Notes: generated from the letters alone by a model not told the origin. A stretch of 10,217 nt of DNA from JBFHRB01 sp041591915 (GCA_041591915.1 JBFHRB010000115.1:1-10217), one strand, 5' to 3'; shown: positions 1-7,726, counted from the stretch's first letter. Program-made: numbers and translations.

Positions 1-458
<458 letters not shown>

Positions 459-480
459 ACTCGCTCGCGCTCGCTATGGA

Positions 481-509
481 GTTCCTGGATCGCGTATCCG
501 GAACCTTTT
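481..509 (+). other. Hairpin plus T4 in the 23S-5S spacer
   Basis: GTTCC (481-485) pairs with GGAAC (500-504), and GGAT (487-490) with ATCC (496-499), leaving a single bulged T (486) and a CGCGT loop. C then TTTT follows at 505-509. The shape is that of a weak intrinsic terminator or an RNase III-type processing stem. Because 5S lies directly downstream, a processing or attenuating role is more likely than full termination. The pairing is seen directly; the function is inferred. Confidence 0.45.
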
Positions 510-522
510 AGAACTGAAGATC

Positions 523-639
523 TGCCGTGGTCATAGCGGAGAGGTCACACCCGGTCACATTCCGAACCCGGAAGTTAAGCTCTCCTGCGCCGATGGTACT
601 GCCGGGGCAACCCGGTGGGAGAGTAGGTCGCTGCGGCAT
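523..639 (+). rRNA. rrf: 5S ribosomal RNA
   Basis: This is a complete 5S rRNA of about 117 nt, 65 bases after 23S, in the usual 16S-23S-5S order. The terminal helix is TGCCG (523-527) with CGGCA (634-638). The conserved middle CATTCCGAACCCGGAAGTTAAG and the GATGGTACTGC segment are present. The 3' part ends with GGGAGAGTAGGTCGC, as in other bacterial 5S RNAs. The ends were set by the terminal helix with a one-base 3' overhang and could be off by one or two bases. It is co-transcribed with 23S. Confidence 0.97.
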
Positions 640-647
640 CCTCTTTC

Positions 648-686
648 GACGACGCCGTCCCGTTCTCAGATCGGGGCGGCGTCGTC
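648..686 (+). terminator. Strong hairpin after 5S, likely rRNA operon terminator
   Basis: GACGACGCCGTCCC (648-661) pairs with GGGGCGGCGTCGTC (673-686): a 14-bp stem with one G-U pair and an 11-base loop. No T-run follows (ATGTGT), so it is not a classical U-tract terminator. High-GC actinobacteria often use such stems without a U-tract. It lies between 5S and the next gene, where the rRNA transcript should end. Confidence 0.6.
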
Positions 687-700
687 ATGTGTACGGCTCG

Positions 701-706
701 TAGGCT
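701..706 (+). promoter_or_regulatory. Candidate -10 box for the TPR gene
   Basis: TAGGCT fits the actinobacterial TANNNT -10 pattern. It sits between the post-5S hairpin and the AGGTGA ribosome site (727-732) of the following gene, giving a predicted leader of about 25 nt. No convincing -35 box is visible at normal spacing, since that position overlaps the hairpin's 3' arm. Single-motif evidence only. Confidence 0.25.
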
Positions 707-738
707 TGCGCGGCAGCGCCGACCACAGGTGATCGACG

Positions 739-1758
739 ATGGCACAGGGCAGTGGGCGCGGTGGTGACCGCTCACACGGCAAGGGCGGCGGCCAGGGCGA
801 ACGCCGCGGCGGCCAGCGCCGCGACAACCGCTCGCACCGCCCGGCCGATCCCAAGGGCAAGACGTCGGGGCGCCGCGACGGTGGGCCGACGGGATCCCAG
901 GCCAGCCGCGGCAAGCCTCGGGACGAGGGCCACGGTGACCGTGACCGCCGGGGCACCGGCGGGGGTGGGCGCCGTTGGCGCGACGAGGGCAAGCCGGCCG
1001 CGGGCGCGCGCGAGCGACGGCCGGACGCGCCCAAGGACGAGCGCCGCACGCCGCGTCGGCTCGAGACGGCGAGTCGCCCCCGGCCCGACTTCCCGGACGG
1101 CGCCCGGGCCTCGATACCCAAGGGCGTCGAGAAGGAACTTCGCCGCTTCGCAGGCCCCGACCGGGTCGACGACATCGCGCTCGCACTGACGCTCGGCTCC
1201 GAGGCCATCGACGAGGGCGAGCCGGAGATCGCGCGTCAGTACCTGGAGTGGGCCAAGGAGCAGGCTCCTCGGTCTCCCACCCTCCGTGAGGCGCTGGGCA
1301 TCGCGCGCTACCTCGACGAGGACTACGCGGGGGCCATCACGGAGCTCAAGGCCTACAAGCGGCTGACCGGCCGGACCGACCAGAACCACGTCCTGGCCGA
1401 CTGCGCCCGCGCGACGGGCAAGCCCACGTCCGACATCGCCGCCTACGTCAACGAGATGGTCGACGCCGACGCGAAGGAGCCCCTCGTCGTCGAGGGCCAC
1501 ATCGTCTGGGCGTCTGCACTCGCCGACGCCGGGGACGCGGGGGCGGGTCGCGCCGTCCTGCGCCGGATGCTCGAGGGCCGAGGCCTCGCGAAGGCCGAGA
1601 AGGTCCGCGAGCACCACCTGCGGCTGTGGTACGTGGCCGGCGACCTCGCCGAACGAGCGGGCGACAACCGCGAAGCGCGACGTTGGTTCGAGCAGGTCGC
1701 GGCCGAAGAACCCGAGGCGTTCGACACCGAGGACCGGCTGGCGGCCCTGCGGGGCTGA
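739..1758 (+). CDS. TPR-like protein with long Arg/Gly-rich N-terminal tail (Rv1691-like)
   Basis: This 339-aa protein has two parts. Residues 1 to about 116 are low complexity, rich in Arg, Gly, Asp and Lys, with many RGG/RG-like pairs and a single aromatic residue (Trp80); this part should be disordered and could bind RNA. Residues from about 117 form an all-helical domain with tetratricopeptide-like repeats, including TLREALGIARYLDEDYAGAI and HVLADCARATG, and later DRLAALRG at the very end. The helical part resembles actinobacterial proteins of the Rv1691 type, whose biochemical role is not known to me. The start is firm: AGGTGA at 727-732 is six bases before ATG. It is the first gene after the rRNA operon and lies 58 bases ahead of the exported esterase. 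The resemblance to Rv1691 is from memory of the family; RNA or ribosome binding is inference. Confidence 0.88.
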   Translation: MAQGSGRGGDRSHGKGGGQGERRGGQRRDNRSHRPADPKGKTSGRRDGGPTGSQASRGKPRDEGHGDRDRRGTGGGGRRWRDEGKPAAGARERRPDAPKDERRTPRRLETASRPRPDFPDGARASIPKGVEKELRRFAGPDRVDDIALALTLGSEAIDEGEPEIARQYLEWAKEQAPRSPTLREALGIARYLDEDYAGAITELKAYKRLTGRTDQNHVLADCARATGKPTSDIAAYVNEMVDADAKEPLVVEGHIVWASALADAGDAGAGRAVLRRMLEGRGLAKAEKVREHHLRLWYVAGDLAERAGDNREARRWFEQVAAEEPEAFDTEDRLAALRG

Positions 1759-1816
1759 CCAGCAGGGGGACGGCGTCTCCGCGTCGAACCCTCAGGGGAC
1801 CGACCCCGAGGTCCTC

Positions 1817-4201
1817 ATGGCCCGCAAGACCCCCTTCCTGCTCCTCGCGCTCGCGATGGCGGCCACCGCTGCCGCGCCGATGCCGCCGGTTCCCGAAGAG
1901 GTGCCCGACTGGGGCCCCGCCGTGTCCGAGCGGGTCGAGCGGGGAAGCCTCGTCCTGACCGAGGTCGCGCCGATCGAACCGTCGGAGAAGGAGATCGACG
2001 GCGACCCGTCCGACTGGATCGGGACGTCCGCCCGCGTGGCTGGCAACTCGCACTTCTCGGCCGGCGAGTTCATCCACACCGACTTCCTGTTCGACGCCTA
2101 CGGCGCAGACGACGGCGGCGACATCGACCGCTGGAACGACTTCGCGCACCTGCTCTACGTCGAGGAGCGCACCGAACGGCTCGACGACCTGCTGCGCACC
2201 TCCGGCAGCCAGCTCGGCGTCCCCGAGCCGCTCGGAGCCGACGACGAGTACGGCGACGCCGACCGCTCGCTCGCCGAGGGCGACCTCACCGAGCTCCGCA
2301 TCGCGGCCGACGACGACGAGCTGCAGTTCCTCGTGCGCACCTCGAACATGACCGAGCCGTCGAGGCTCGGGGTCCTCGTGCTGGGCCGCCTGGGGGAGTA
2401 CGCGTACGGCCAGGACGGGATCCTGCCGGGTTACCTCTCCGCTGGTGGCGGGGTCTTCGACGGCTTCGGGAGCGCGGTCCTCATCGCCGCTGACGGTTCT
2501 CTTCGCGCATTCACCGGCTTCACCGAGGTGCCAGAGGTCGAGGTCGCGGTTGAGGCGGTCGGTTGGAGCAACACGCTCGAGTTCTCCCTGGACGGCGGGC
2601 CGCTCGTCGATGGTGGTGTGGTGGACATCGCCGTCGTGACCGGACGGTTCGACGACACCGCGCGGTTCGTTCCGCTCAACATCGCCTTCCGCCACGCGGA
2701 GCCGGTCGACATCTACAACGACCGCATGCAGGCCTTCGCCCTGCACGGCGATGCGCCCGACGGCTCCAGGGTCAGCGACTTCACGAGCGGCCCCGTCGCG
2801 CTGGCCGACCTCGAGGCCGGCCGGACCCAGACGTGGGAGCTCGGCCCGGGCTACCACGAGGTCCTGTTCACGTCCGGCGAGAACATCTCGCGCGAGGTCA
2901 ACAAGGACAGCCTCACCCAGCACTACGGCCTCTACGTCCCGGAGGAGTACGACGCACCCGAGGGTGACCCCGTCCCCGCAACCTTCTGGATGCACTACCG
3001 CGGCGGCAAGGCGCACTCCGCGGCGGCGATCAACCCGCGCCTCGTGCACGACCACGGCCCGAACATCGGCACGCTGTTCGTCTCGCCGCGCGGTCGCGGC
3101 ACGTCGACGTGGTACGTGACGCAGGCGCATCAGGACTTCTTCGAGGTCTACGACGACGTCCACGCCCGCTTCCCGGGGATCGATCCCCAGCGGCGCTACC
3201 TCTCGGGCTACTCGATGGGCGGCTACGGCACGTGGCTGATGAGCACGCTGTACCCCGACCTCTTCGCCGCAGGGTTCGCGGTATCCGGCGCCGTGACCCA
3301 GGGCGCCTGGACGGGCGTCCTCGACGAGGGCGAGGAGTGTGAGCGCCTGCGGTACGACGACGAGAGCTCGGCCTGCTACCTGGAGGCCAACGGGGGTGAC
3401 GCAGCCGCGCAACTCACGTACCGGCTCCTGGAGAACCTGCAGCACTTCCCGATCGCCTTCGACCACGGGACCGACGACGAACTGGTCCCGCTCCCGCAGA
3501 TCGAGCGCATGGCGGCGCGCCTGACCGAGCTCGGCTACGAGCACCGGCTGACGAGGTTCCTGGGCTACGAGCACTTCACCCAGGCGATCATGGAGGAGTG
3601 GCGCGACGGCACCGAGTACCTGGTCCGCCACCGCCTGCCGGAGAACCCGCGCACGGTCACCTACAAGGTGGTCCCCGCGCTCGTCGAGGCCCTCAACACG
3701 GTCCGCAAGCCCGACTGGCAGGCGCGGTTCGACCACGACCCCGACGGCGCCTGGTGGATCGATGACGTCGAGGTCCGCGATCCCGACGTCGAGGACGTGT
3801 ACGACTTCGGGCTCGTCGAGGCGACGTCGTGGGCCATCGAGGCCCCGACGACCGTGGCCATCCCTGAAACGGGAGCGGCGTCGCCGATCCACCACTCGAC
3901 CCCCTTCGTGCGGACCGGCCTGGCGCACCTCGAGCTCGCGCAGGTCCCGCAGCCAATCGAGAACCGCCTCAGCGTCACGGCCACCGGCGTCGCCTCCCTC
4001 TCGATCGACACGGTCCGGGCCGCCGTAACCAGCGACGTCCTCGAGCGCCTCGACGTCGAGACCGACGGTCGCGTCGAGATCACCCTGCGGGGCTTCGGGC
4101 GGGCATGGGCCGACGTTGCCGGCGATGGCGTCGCCGTGCGTCAGGCGGGGAGCGACCTCGTCCTGACGGTCGAGGCCTCGACGACGATCACGTTCACCTG
4201 A
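1817..4201 (+). CDS. Exported serine esterase/prolyl-oligopeptidase-like hydrolase with N-terminal beta domain
   Basis: A 794-aa protein. An N-terminal signal peptide (positive ARK, then a Leu/Ala-rich core at 7-20, AAA before Pro21) predicts export; there is no lipobox Cys. Residues about 55-300 are beta-rich and open with IDGDPSDWIG, as in DOMON/CBM9-like beta-sandwich domains. Residues about 375-620 are an alpha/beta-hydrolase domain like PHB-depolymerase and S9 peptidase relatives: nucleophile elbow GYSMGG with Ser466, HGTDDELVP with Asp554 as likely acid, and GYEHFTQ with His586. Residues about 625-794 form a second beta-rich region. The only two cysteines, Cys508 and Cys520, lie just after the nucleophile strand and could form a disulfide. 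GAGG (1808-1811) is five bases before ATG. The substrate (ester, peptide or polymer) cannot be read from sequence. It converges on the operon to its right with a 7-base gap. Confidence 0.87.
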   Translation: MARKTPFLLLALAMAATAAAPMPPVPEEVPDWGPAVSERVERGSLVLTEVAPIEPSEKEIDGDPSDWIGTSARVAGNSHFSAGEFIHTDFLFDAYGADDGGDIDRWNDFAHLLYVEERTERLDDLLRTSGSQLGVPEPLGADDEYGDADRSLAEGDLTELRIAADDDELQFLVRTSNMTEPSRLGVLVLGRLGEYAYGQDGILPGYLSAGGGVFDGFGSAVLIAADGSLRAFTGFTEVPEVEVAVEAVGWSNTLEFSLDGGPLVDGGVVDIAVVTGRFDDTARFVPLNIAFRHAEPVDIYNDRMQAFALHGDAPDGSRVSDFTSGPVALADLEAGRTQTWELGPGYHEVLFTSGENISREVNKDSLTQHYGLYVPEEYDAPEGDPVPATFWMHYRGGKAHSAAAINPRLVHDHGPNIGTLFVSPRGRGTSTWYVTQAHQDFFEVYDDVHARFPGIDPQRRYLSGYSMGGYGTWLMSTLYPDLFAAGFAVSGAVTQGAWTGVLDEGEECERLRYDDESSACYLEANGGDAAAQLTYRLLENLQHFPIAFDHGTDDELVPLPQIERMAARLTELGYEHRLTRFLGYEHFTQAIMEEWRDGTEYLVRHRLPENPRTVTYKVVPALVEALNTVRKPDWQARFDHDPDGAWWIDDVEVRDPDVEDVYDFGLVEATSWAIEAPTTVAIPETGAASPIHHSTPFVRTGLAHLELAQVPQPIENRLSVTATGVASLSIDTVRAAVTSDVLERLDVETDGRVEITLRGFGRAWADVAGDGVAVRQAGSDLVLTVEASTTITFT

Positions 4202-4216
4202 TCGGCGTTCAGCCGA
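4202..4216. terminator. Weak hairpin at the convergent gene ends
   Basis: TCGGC (4202-4206) pairs with GCCGA (4212-4216) across the 7-base gap and the stop codon of the MBL gene. The 5-bp stem has a 5-base loop and no T-run on either side. It is the only symmetrical element between two gene ends that both need a stop to transcription, but it is short and could be chance. Confidence 0.2.
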
Positions 4217-5183
4217 CCGGGGTCAGCGTCCCGTTGTCGCGGCGGGTGAAGTAGCGGAGCAGGCCCGCGGCGTTGCTCTCGTAGCCCGAGAGCAGCGCGA
4301 GTCGTCGCTCGCCATCGGGGTCGTCGCCGAGGGCCGCGGCGTCGAGTTCGTGCTGGAAGCGCGCGCGCAGCGTCTCCGCGACGTGGTCGAGCTCCGAGGA
4401 CTCGTGGTAGGCGGCCTCGGCGGTCTCCGCCCACAGGCGCAGGCGCTCGTCCGCCTCGGCGAGTGCGGCCTCGGGGGGGTCGACGGGCCCGTAGTGCGCG
4501 AGGTAGATGCGGCTGGGGGAACGCTCCTCGTATCGGCGGAGTGAGTCCAGCGCGGCCTCGAGGTGGAAGTCCGCCGGGGGAGTGGCCGGCCGGATGTGGG
4601 TCATCCCCGGAAGCTTCACGCCGACGCTGTCGCCCGAGAACATCGCACCGGTCTCCGAGTCGTGGACGCCGACGTGGTGCTTGGCGTGACCGGGTGTGTA
4701 GAGGAGTTCGAGCTCGCGGCCGCCACCCAGGTCGATGGTGTCGCCGTCGCCGACCGCGACGAGCCGGTCCTGGTCGATCGGTGTGCAGGGCCCGTAGACC
4801 GTGTGCATCAGGTCGCCGTAGACCATCTCGGCCGAGGCGTTCAGCCGGCTCGGATCGGCCATGTGGCGCGCACCGACCTCGCTCACCACCACCTTCGCGT
4901 TCGGGAAGGCTGCGGCGACGTCGCCCGCACCTCCCGCGTGGTCGAGGTGGATGTGGGTCACGACGAGGTACGCGAGGTCGTCGGGGTCGAATCCGATGGC
5001 CCGCAGGCCCGCGACGACCGTGTCGGCCGCGAGGGCGGGCCCGCACTCGATGAGTGCCGGTCGCGGCGCCCGCAGCAGGTAGCCCGCGGTGACCTGCGTC
5101 ATCCCGCCGGTGAGGGTGTCGATGGCCAGGACGCCATCGTCGTACTCGTGGCTGGGCGGCGGTGCGGTCTCGCGATCGGTCAA
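4209..5183 (-). CDS. MBL-fold metallo-hydrolase
   Basis: A 324-aa metallo-beta-lactamase-fold hydrolase with a full two-metal site: THIHLDHAGG (His77, His79, Asp81, His82), TPGHAKHHVG (His166), SGDSVG (Asp185) and LAHYGP (His230). Family members include thioesterases, lactonases and glyoxalase II-like enzymes; the substrate here is not evident. A C-terminal helical extension (about 235-324) follows the core. No signal peptide is seen, so it should be cytoplasmic. The start is TTG, chosen because GAAGGA (5190-5195) sits six bases upstream and the protein reads naturally from there. It is the last gene of a four-gene minus-strand operon, 28 bases after the AstE-like gene, and probably shares its transcript. 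Confidence 0.9.
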   Translation of the reverse strand: MTDRETAPPPSHEYDDGVLAIDTLTGGMTQVTAGYLLRAPRPALIECGPALAADTVVAGLRAIGFDPDDLAYLVVTHIHLDHAGGAGDVAAAFPNAKVVVSEVGARHMADPSRLNASAEMVYGDLMHTVYGPCTPIDQDRLVAVGDGDTIDLGGGRELELLYTPGHAKHHVGVHDSETGAMFSGDSVGVKLPGMTHIRPATPPADFHLEAALDSLRRYEERSPSRIYLAHYGPVDPPEAALAEADERLRLWAETAEAAYHESSELDHVAETLRARFQHELDAAALGDDPDGERRLALLSGYESNAAGLLRYFTRRDNGTLTPVG

Positions 5184-5189
5184 CGTCGT

Positions 5190-5195
5190 TCCTTC
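5190..5195 (-). promoter_or_regulatory. Ribosome binding site supporting a TTG start
   Basis: On the minus strand GAAGGA lies six bases before the TTG at 5183. It is one of the best Shine-Dalgarno matches in the window and supports TTG as the true start of the MBL gene. Confidence 0.6.
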
Positions 5196-5211
5196 GCGTG
5201 CGCCAGGGCGG

Positions 5212-6231
5212 TCAGTGGCGGGTCGAGACCGCGTCCTCCTCCTCGGAGGGGTCGTCCTCGAACGGCGGGCGGTCGCCCGGGATGCCGAGGTGCAGGACCG
5301 CGTCGCCGGGGCTGACGAGCGGCAGCGTCGTGCCGCCGATCACGACGCCCTCGACCGGGCTCTCCATGGCCCGTCGCTCGGCGCCGGTGGGGCTCGTGGT
5401 CGTCCACAGCGGCTGGCCTTCGACGACGTGGTCACCCGGCTCGACCTGCATGTCGATGATGCCCCCTCGGTCTGCGCGGAGCCACTTGGACTCGTTCATG
5501 TAGACCGGGGGCTGGGATGGCGGCGGCGGCCCCGCGTCGCGCATGTCGAGGTGCGACAGCAGGCGCAGGATCCCGAGCGTGGCGACCTCGATCGACTCGT
5601 CATCGAAGCGCAGCGGCTCGCCACCCTCGAACGTGAGCACCGGGATCCCGTGCTCGTGGGCGATGTGGCGTAGCGAACCGGGCCGGATGCTGGCCGCCAG
5701 GGCGAACGGGGCCCCGAAGGCCACCGCCAGCTCCTGTGCGCGCTGGTCGTCGGCGACGACGCGGATCTGCGGCACGTTCGTCCGACGGTTGGCGGCCGTG
5801 TGCAGGTCGACGCCGACGTCGGAGCCGGTGACCACCTCGTCGAAGACGATCCGGGCCATGCGTGCGGCGATCGATCCCGAGTTCGAGCCCGGGAAGCTGC
5901 GGTTGAGGTCGCGTCGATCCGGGAGGTAGCGCGAGTGGATCTGGGCACCGAGGACGTTGACGATCGGGACGACGATCAGGCTGCCGTGCAGGCCCTCGGG
6001 CTCGACCAGGTCGATGACCCGTTGGCACGCGGCGGTGCCGTTGAGCTCGTCCCCATGGATCGCCGCGGTGACGAACACGCGAGGGCCGGGCTCGACCCCG
6101 TTGATGACGGCGATGGGGATCGTGGTCGTGTCGCCGGTGTAGGACTCCGACACGACGCAGGCGACGTCTTCGCGCTGGCCCGGCTCGACCGTCGTGCCGG
6201 CGACGGTGATGGGATCGTTCGTTCGCGTCAT
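5212..6231 (-). CDS. Succinylglutamate desuccinylase/aspartoacylase-family zinc hydrolase
   Basis: A 339-aa enzyme of the AstE/AspA family, M14-carboxypeptidase-like amidohydrolases that cut N-acyl or amino-acid amide bonds. Zinc ligands are visible: His59 and Glu62 in AAIHGDELNG, and His144 in GVDLHTA. Substrate-binding RRDLNRSFPG follows the usual pattern at 106-115, and Glu202 in LTFEGGEP is the likely general base. Residues about 262-325 form the barrel-like C-terminal domain seen in AstE-type proteins (RADRGGIIDMQVEPGDHVVE, later SPVEGVVIGG and VSPGDAVLHLG). The ATG at 6231 overlaps the stop of the RimB-like gene by four bases (ATGA), with AGGG about nine bases upstream. An extension of the frame beyond this ATG would run into the upstream gene and does not look like protein. 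Members of this subfamily are often encoded beside RimK and RimB-like proteins; the substrate is unknown. Confidence 0.9.
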   Translation of the reverse strand: MTRTNDPITVAGTTVEPGQREDVACVVSESYTGDTTTIPIAVINGVEPGPRVFVTAAIHGDELNGTAACQRVIDLVEPEGLHGSLIVVPIVNVLGAQIHSRYLPDRRDLNRSFPGSNSGSIAARMARIVFDEVVTGSDVGVDLHTAANRRTNVPQIRVVADDQRAQELAVAFGAPFALAASIRPGSLRHIAHEHGIPVLTFEGGEPLRFDDESIEVATLGILRLLSHLDMRDAGPPPPSQPPVYMNESKWLRADRGGIIDMQVEPGDHVVEGQPLWTTTSPTGAERRAMESPVEGVVIGGTTLPLVSPGDAVLHLGIPGDRPPFEDDPSEEEDAVSTRH

Positions 6232-6701
6232 CGGTGGCTGCCCTTGCGTCGCGGTGGACGCGGGCTGACCAGGTAGCCGCGGCCCGGGTCCACCACGAGC
6301 CGGTCCTCCATCGCGACGCGGCCGATGAGCATCCGGAAGTTCATGCCCTCGCGAGAGGTCAGCGTGATGTCGGTGATGAGGTCGAGCGGTCCGCAGAGGA
6401 TCCGGGTGCGGACGACCGGCCGCTCCTCGGCCCGGGCCGACGTGTCGCGGACCGTCCGGAACTTCACGACCGGCGCCTGTACGAGCTTCGTCCGCGGATC
6501 GTCTCGGGAGCCGACGTGGATCCCGAACTCGACGACCGGGAGGGTCTCGCCCCGGCGCTCGTGCTCGCCGATCTCGCGGAGGTCGACCACGTGCAGGGCG
6601 CAGCGCTTCGCGCCGGTGTCGAGCTTCGCCCTGAGCCGCCGGATGCCCCACTCCGGGAGCGCGACCTGCTCCTTCCAACCGAAGACCGGGAGGTCTCTCA
6701 C
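6228..6701 (-). CDS. RimB-like 'ATP-dependent zinc protease' family protein (retropepsin-like DTGA motif)
   Basis: A 157-aa protein matching the short family annotated as ATP-dependent zinc protease (PF05618), which includes RimB. Hallmarks are the N-terminal FGWKEQVALPEWGI, the core KLDTGAKRCALHV with Asp28-Thr-Gly-Ala as in retropepsin-like aspartic proteases, and the C-terminal FRMLIGRVAMEDRLVVDPGR. Despite the historic name no zinc or ATP motif is visible. The family is known beside RimK, which adds glutamates to ribosomal protein S6 in some bacteria; RimB-type proteins are thought to act on that modification. The GTG start at 6701 overlaps the upstream hydrolase stop (GTGA) and the stop overlaps the next ATG, so all three should be translationally coupled. 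No RimK gene is in the window. Identity is firm; the target is inference. Confidence 0.9.
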   Translation of the reverse strand: MRDLPVFGWKEQVALPEWGIRRLRAKLDTGAKRCALHVVDLREIGEHERRGETLPVVEFGIHVGSRDDPRTKLVQAPVVKFRTVRDTSARAEERPVVRTRILCGPLDLITDITLTSREGMNFRMLIGRVAMEDRLVVDPGRGYLVSPRPPRRKGSHR

Positions 6702-7627
6702 GACGCGCCGCGCACGCGGTCCACGACGGCGAGGATCTCCTCGGCGACGAGGCCAGGCTCCTCCGCCGGCAGCACGTGCGTGGTGCCGTCGACGATCCGC
6801 AGCCGCGCCCCCGGGATGGCCTCCGCCATCTGCCGTGCGAGCTTGGGTGGGGTCATCCCATCGCCCCTCGCGCCGAGCACCGTGGACGGCACGTCGATGG
6901 ACGGCAGGACGTCGGCGCTCGAGTGCTCCTGCATCGCACGCAGCATGCGCAGGAGGACGTCGACGTCGAGGCCCGCGACGTGCTCGAAGTAGCGGTCCAT
7001 GACGTCGCGCGGGGCTCGGGGGCCGATCCCGCCGATGACCCGGCCACCCCAGTAGGGGAGCGACGTGCGGAGGGCTCCGCGGATGAGCAGCTTGGCCGTG
7101 CGCGGCGCCGGCCAGAGGGCCATCTGGATGGCCGGGAAGACCATGGCGCCGACGTTGCGCTCGAACACCGTCCCGAGGGGGTGGCCGTACGCGCCGGCAA
7201 CGGCGACGAGCCCGTCGACGAGATCGCGATCGTGCCGGAAGGCCTCACAGATGACCTGGACGCCGTAGGAATGGCCGACGAGGACGGCGCTGTCGACCCC
7301 GGCAGCCTCGACGACCGCCTGCAGGTCGCGCACCACCGACGAGACGATGACCTCCTCCGGATTCGCCGGTGCGCCCGAGCGGCCGTGACCGCGGTAGTGC
7401 CAGCGGATGACTCGCGCACCGGCCGTGCAGAGTGAGGGCCAGACCTCGGTCCAGTACACGTCGTCGCAGGCGATGCCGTTGCACAGGACCACGACCGGAC
7501 CGTCCTCGGGTCCGTCGCTGCGCCAGGCGATCGAGGTGCCGTCGTGCGACGCGACCCGGGACCAGCCGGCGGCGACCGGCGCGGACGAAGGTCCGGGGTC
7601 TCGCGGGGCCGCTTGCGTGCTGGACAT
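6698..7627 (-). CDS. Alpha/beta-fold hydrolase
   Basis: A 309-aa alpha/beta hydrolase with all catalytic parts: an oxyanion-region loop VVLCNGIACDDVYW, then RWHYRGHGRS, nucleophile elbow GHSYG (Ser120), acid Asp256 in LGARGDGMTPP, and His284 in DGTTHVLP. There is a cap of roughly 60-100 residues between elbow and acid. It looks like the haloperoxidase/esterase branch; the substrate is unknown. I chose ATG at 7627. An in-frame GTG at 7702 would add 25 Pro/Ala/Thr-rich residues and push the promoter into the divergent HAD gene, so it is less likely, though neither start has a strong ribosome site. It is the first gene of the four-gene operon; its stop overlaps the start of the RimB-like gene (GTGA). 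No signal peptide is visible. Confidence 0.88.
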   Translation of the reverse strand: MSSTQAAPRDPGPSSAPVAAGWSRVASHDGTSIAWRSDGPEDGPVVVLCNGIACDDVYWTEVWPSLCTAGARVIRWHYRGHGRSGAPANPEEVIVSSVVRDLQAVVEAAGVDSAVLVGHSYGVQVICEAFRHDRDLVDGLVAVAGAYGHPLGTVFERNVGAMVFPAIQMALWPAPRTAKLLIRGALRTSLPYWGGRVIGGIGPRAPRDVMDRYFEHVAGLDVDVLLRMLRAMQEHSSADVLPSIDVPSTVLGARGDGMTPPKLARQMAEAIPGARLRIVDGTTHVLPAEEPGLVAEEILAVVDRVRGAS

Positions 7628-7664
7628 CCGGGGTGATCCGTCCGACGGTCGTGTGGTCGCCGGC

Positions 7665-7670
7665 AGCGTA
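7665..7670 (-). promoter_or_regulatory. Candidate -10 box for the hydrolase operon
   Basis: On the minus strand TACGCT fits TANNNT and lies 37 bases before the ATG at 7627, giving a leader of about 30 nt. No clear -35 box is seen. It is consistent with the shorter hydrolase start. Confidence 0.2.
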
Positions 7671-7710
7671 CCGACGGGCCGGGCCCCAGCGGTTGCCGGC
7701 ACGGTGTCGC

Positions 7711-7716
7711 TAGCCT
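7711..7716 (+). promoter_or_regulatory. Candidate -10 box for the HAD-GNAT gene (near-leaderless)
   Basis: TAGCCT fits the TANNNT -10 pattern and ends ten bases before the ATG at 7727, so the transcript would begin at or within a few bases of the start codon. No Shine-Dalgarno sequence is visible in CGCCCTTCC, which suits leaderless translation, common in actinobacteria. Motif evidence only. Confidence 0.35.
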
Positions 7717-7726
7717 GCGCCCTTCC

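Noticed and set aside
1448..3928. Very long open frame on the minus strand (826 codons) opposite the TPR and esterase genes
   Set aside because: GC-rich genes leave long open frames on the opposite strand. The product is a low-complexity Arg/Val/Asp/Gly mix without any family motif, while the plus strand shows signal peptide and catalytic motifs.
6679..7702. Longer hydrolase form starting at GTG 7702
   Set aside because: It adds 25 Pro/Ala/Thr-rich residues without fold content and leaves only 24 bases to the divergent gene; kept only as an alternative.
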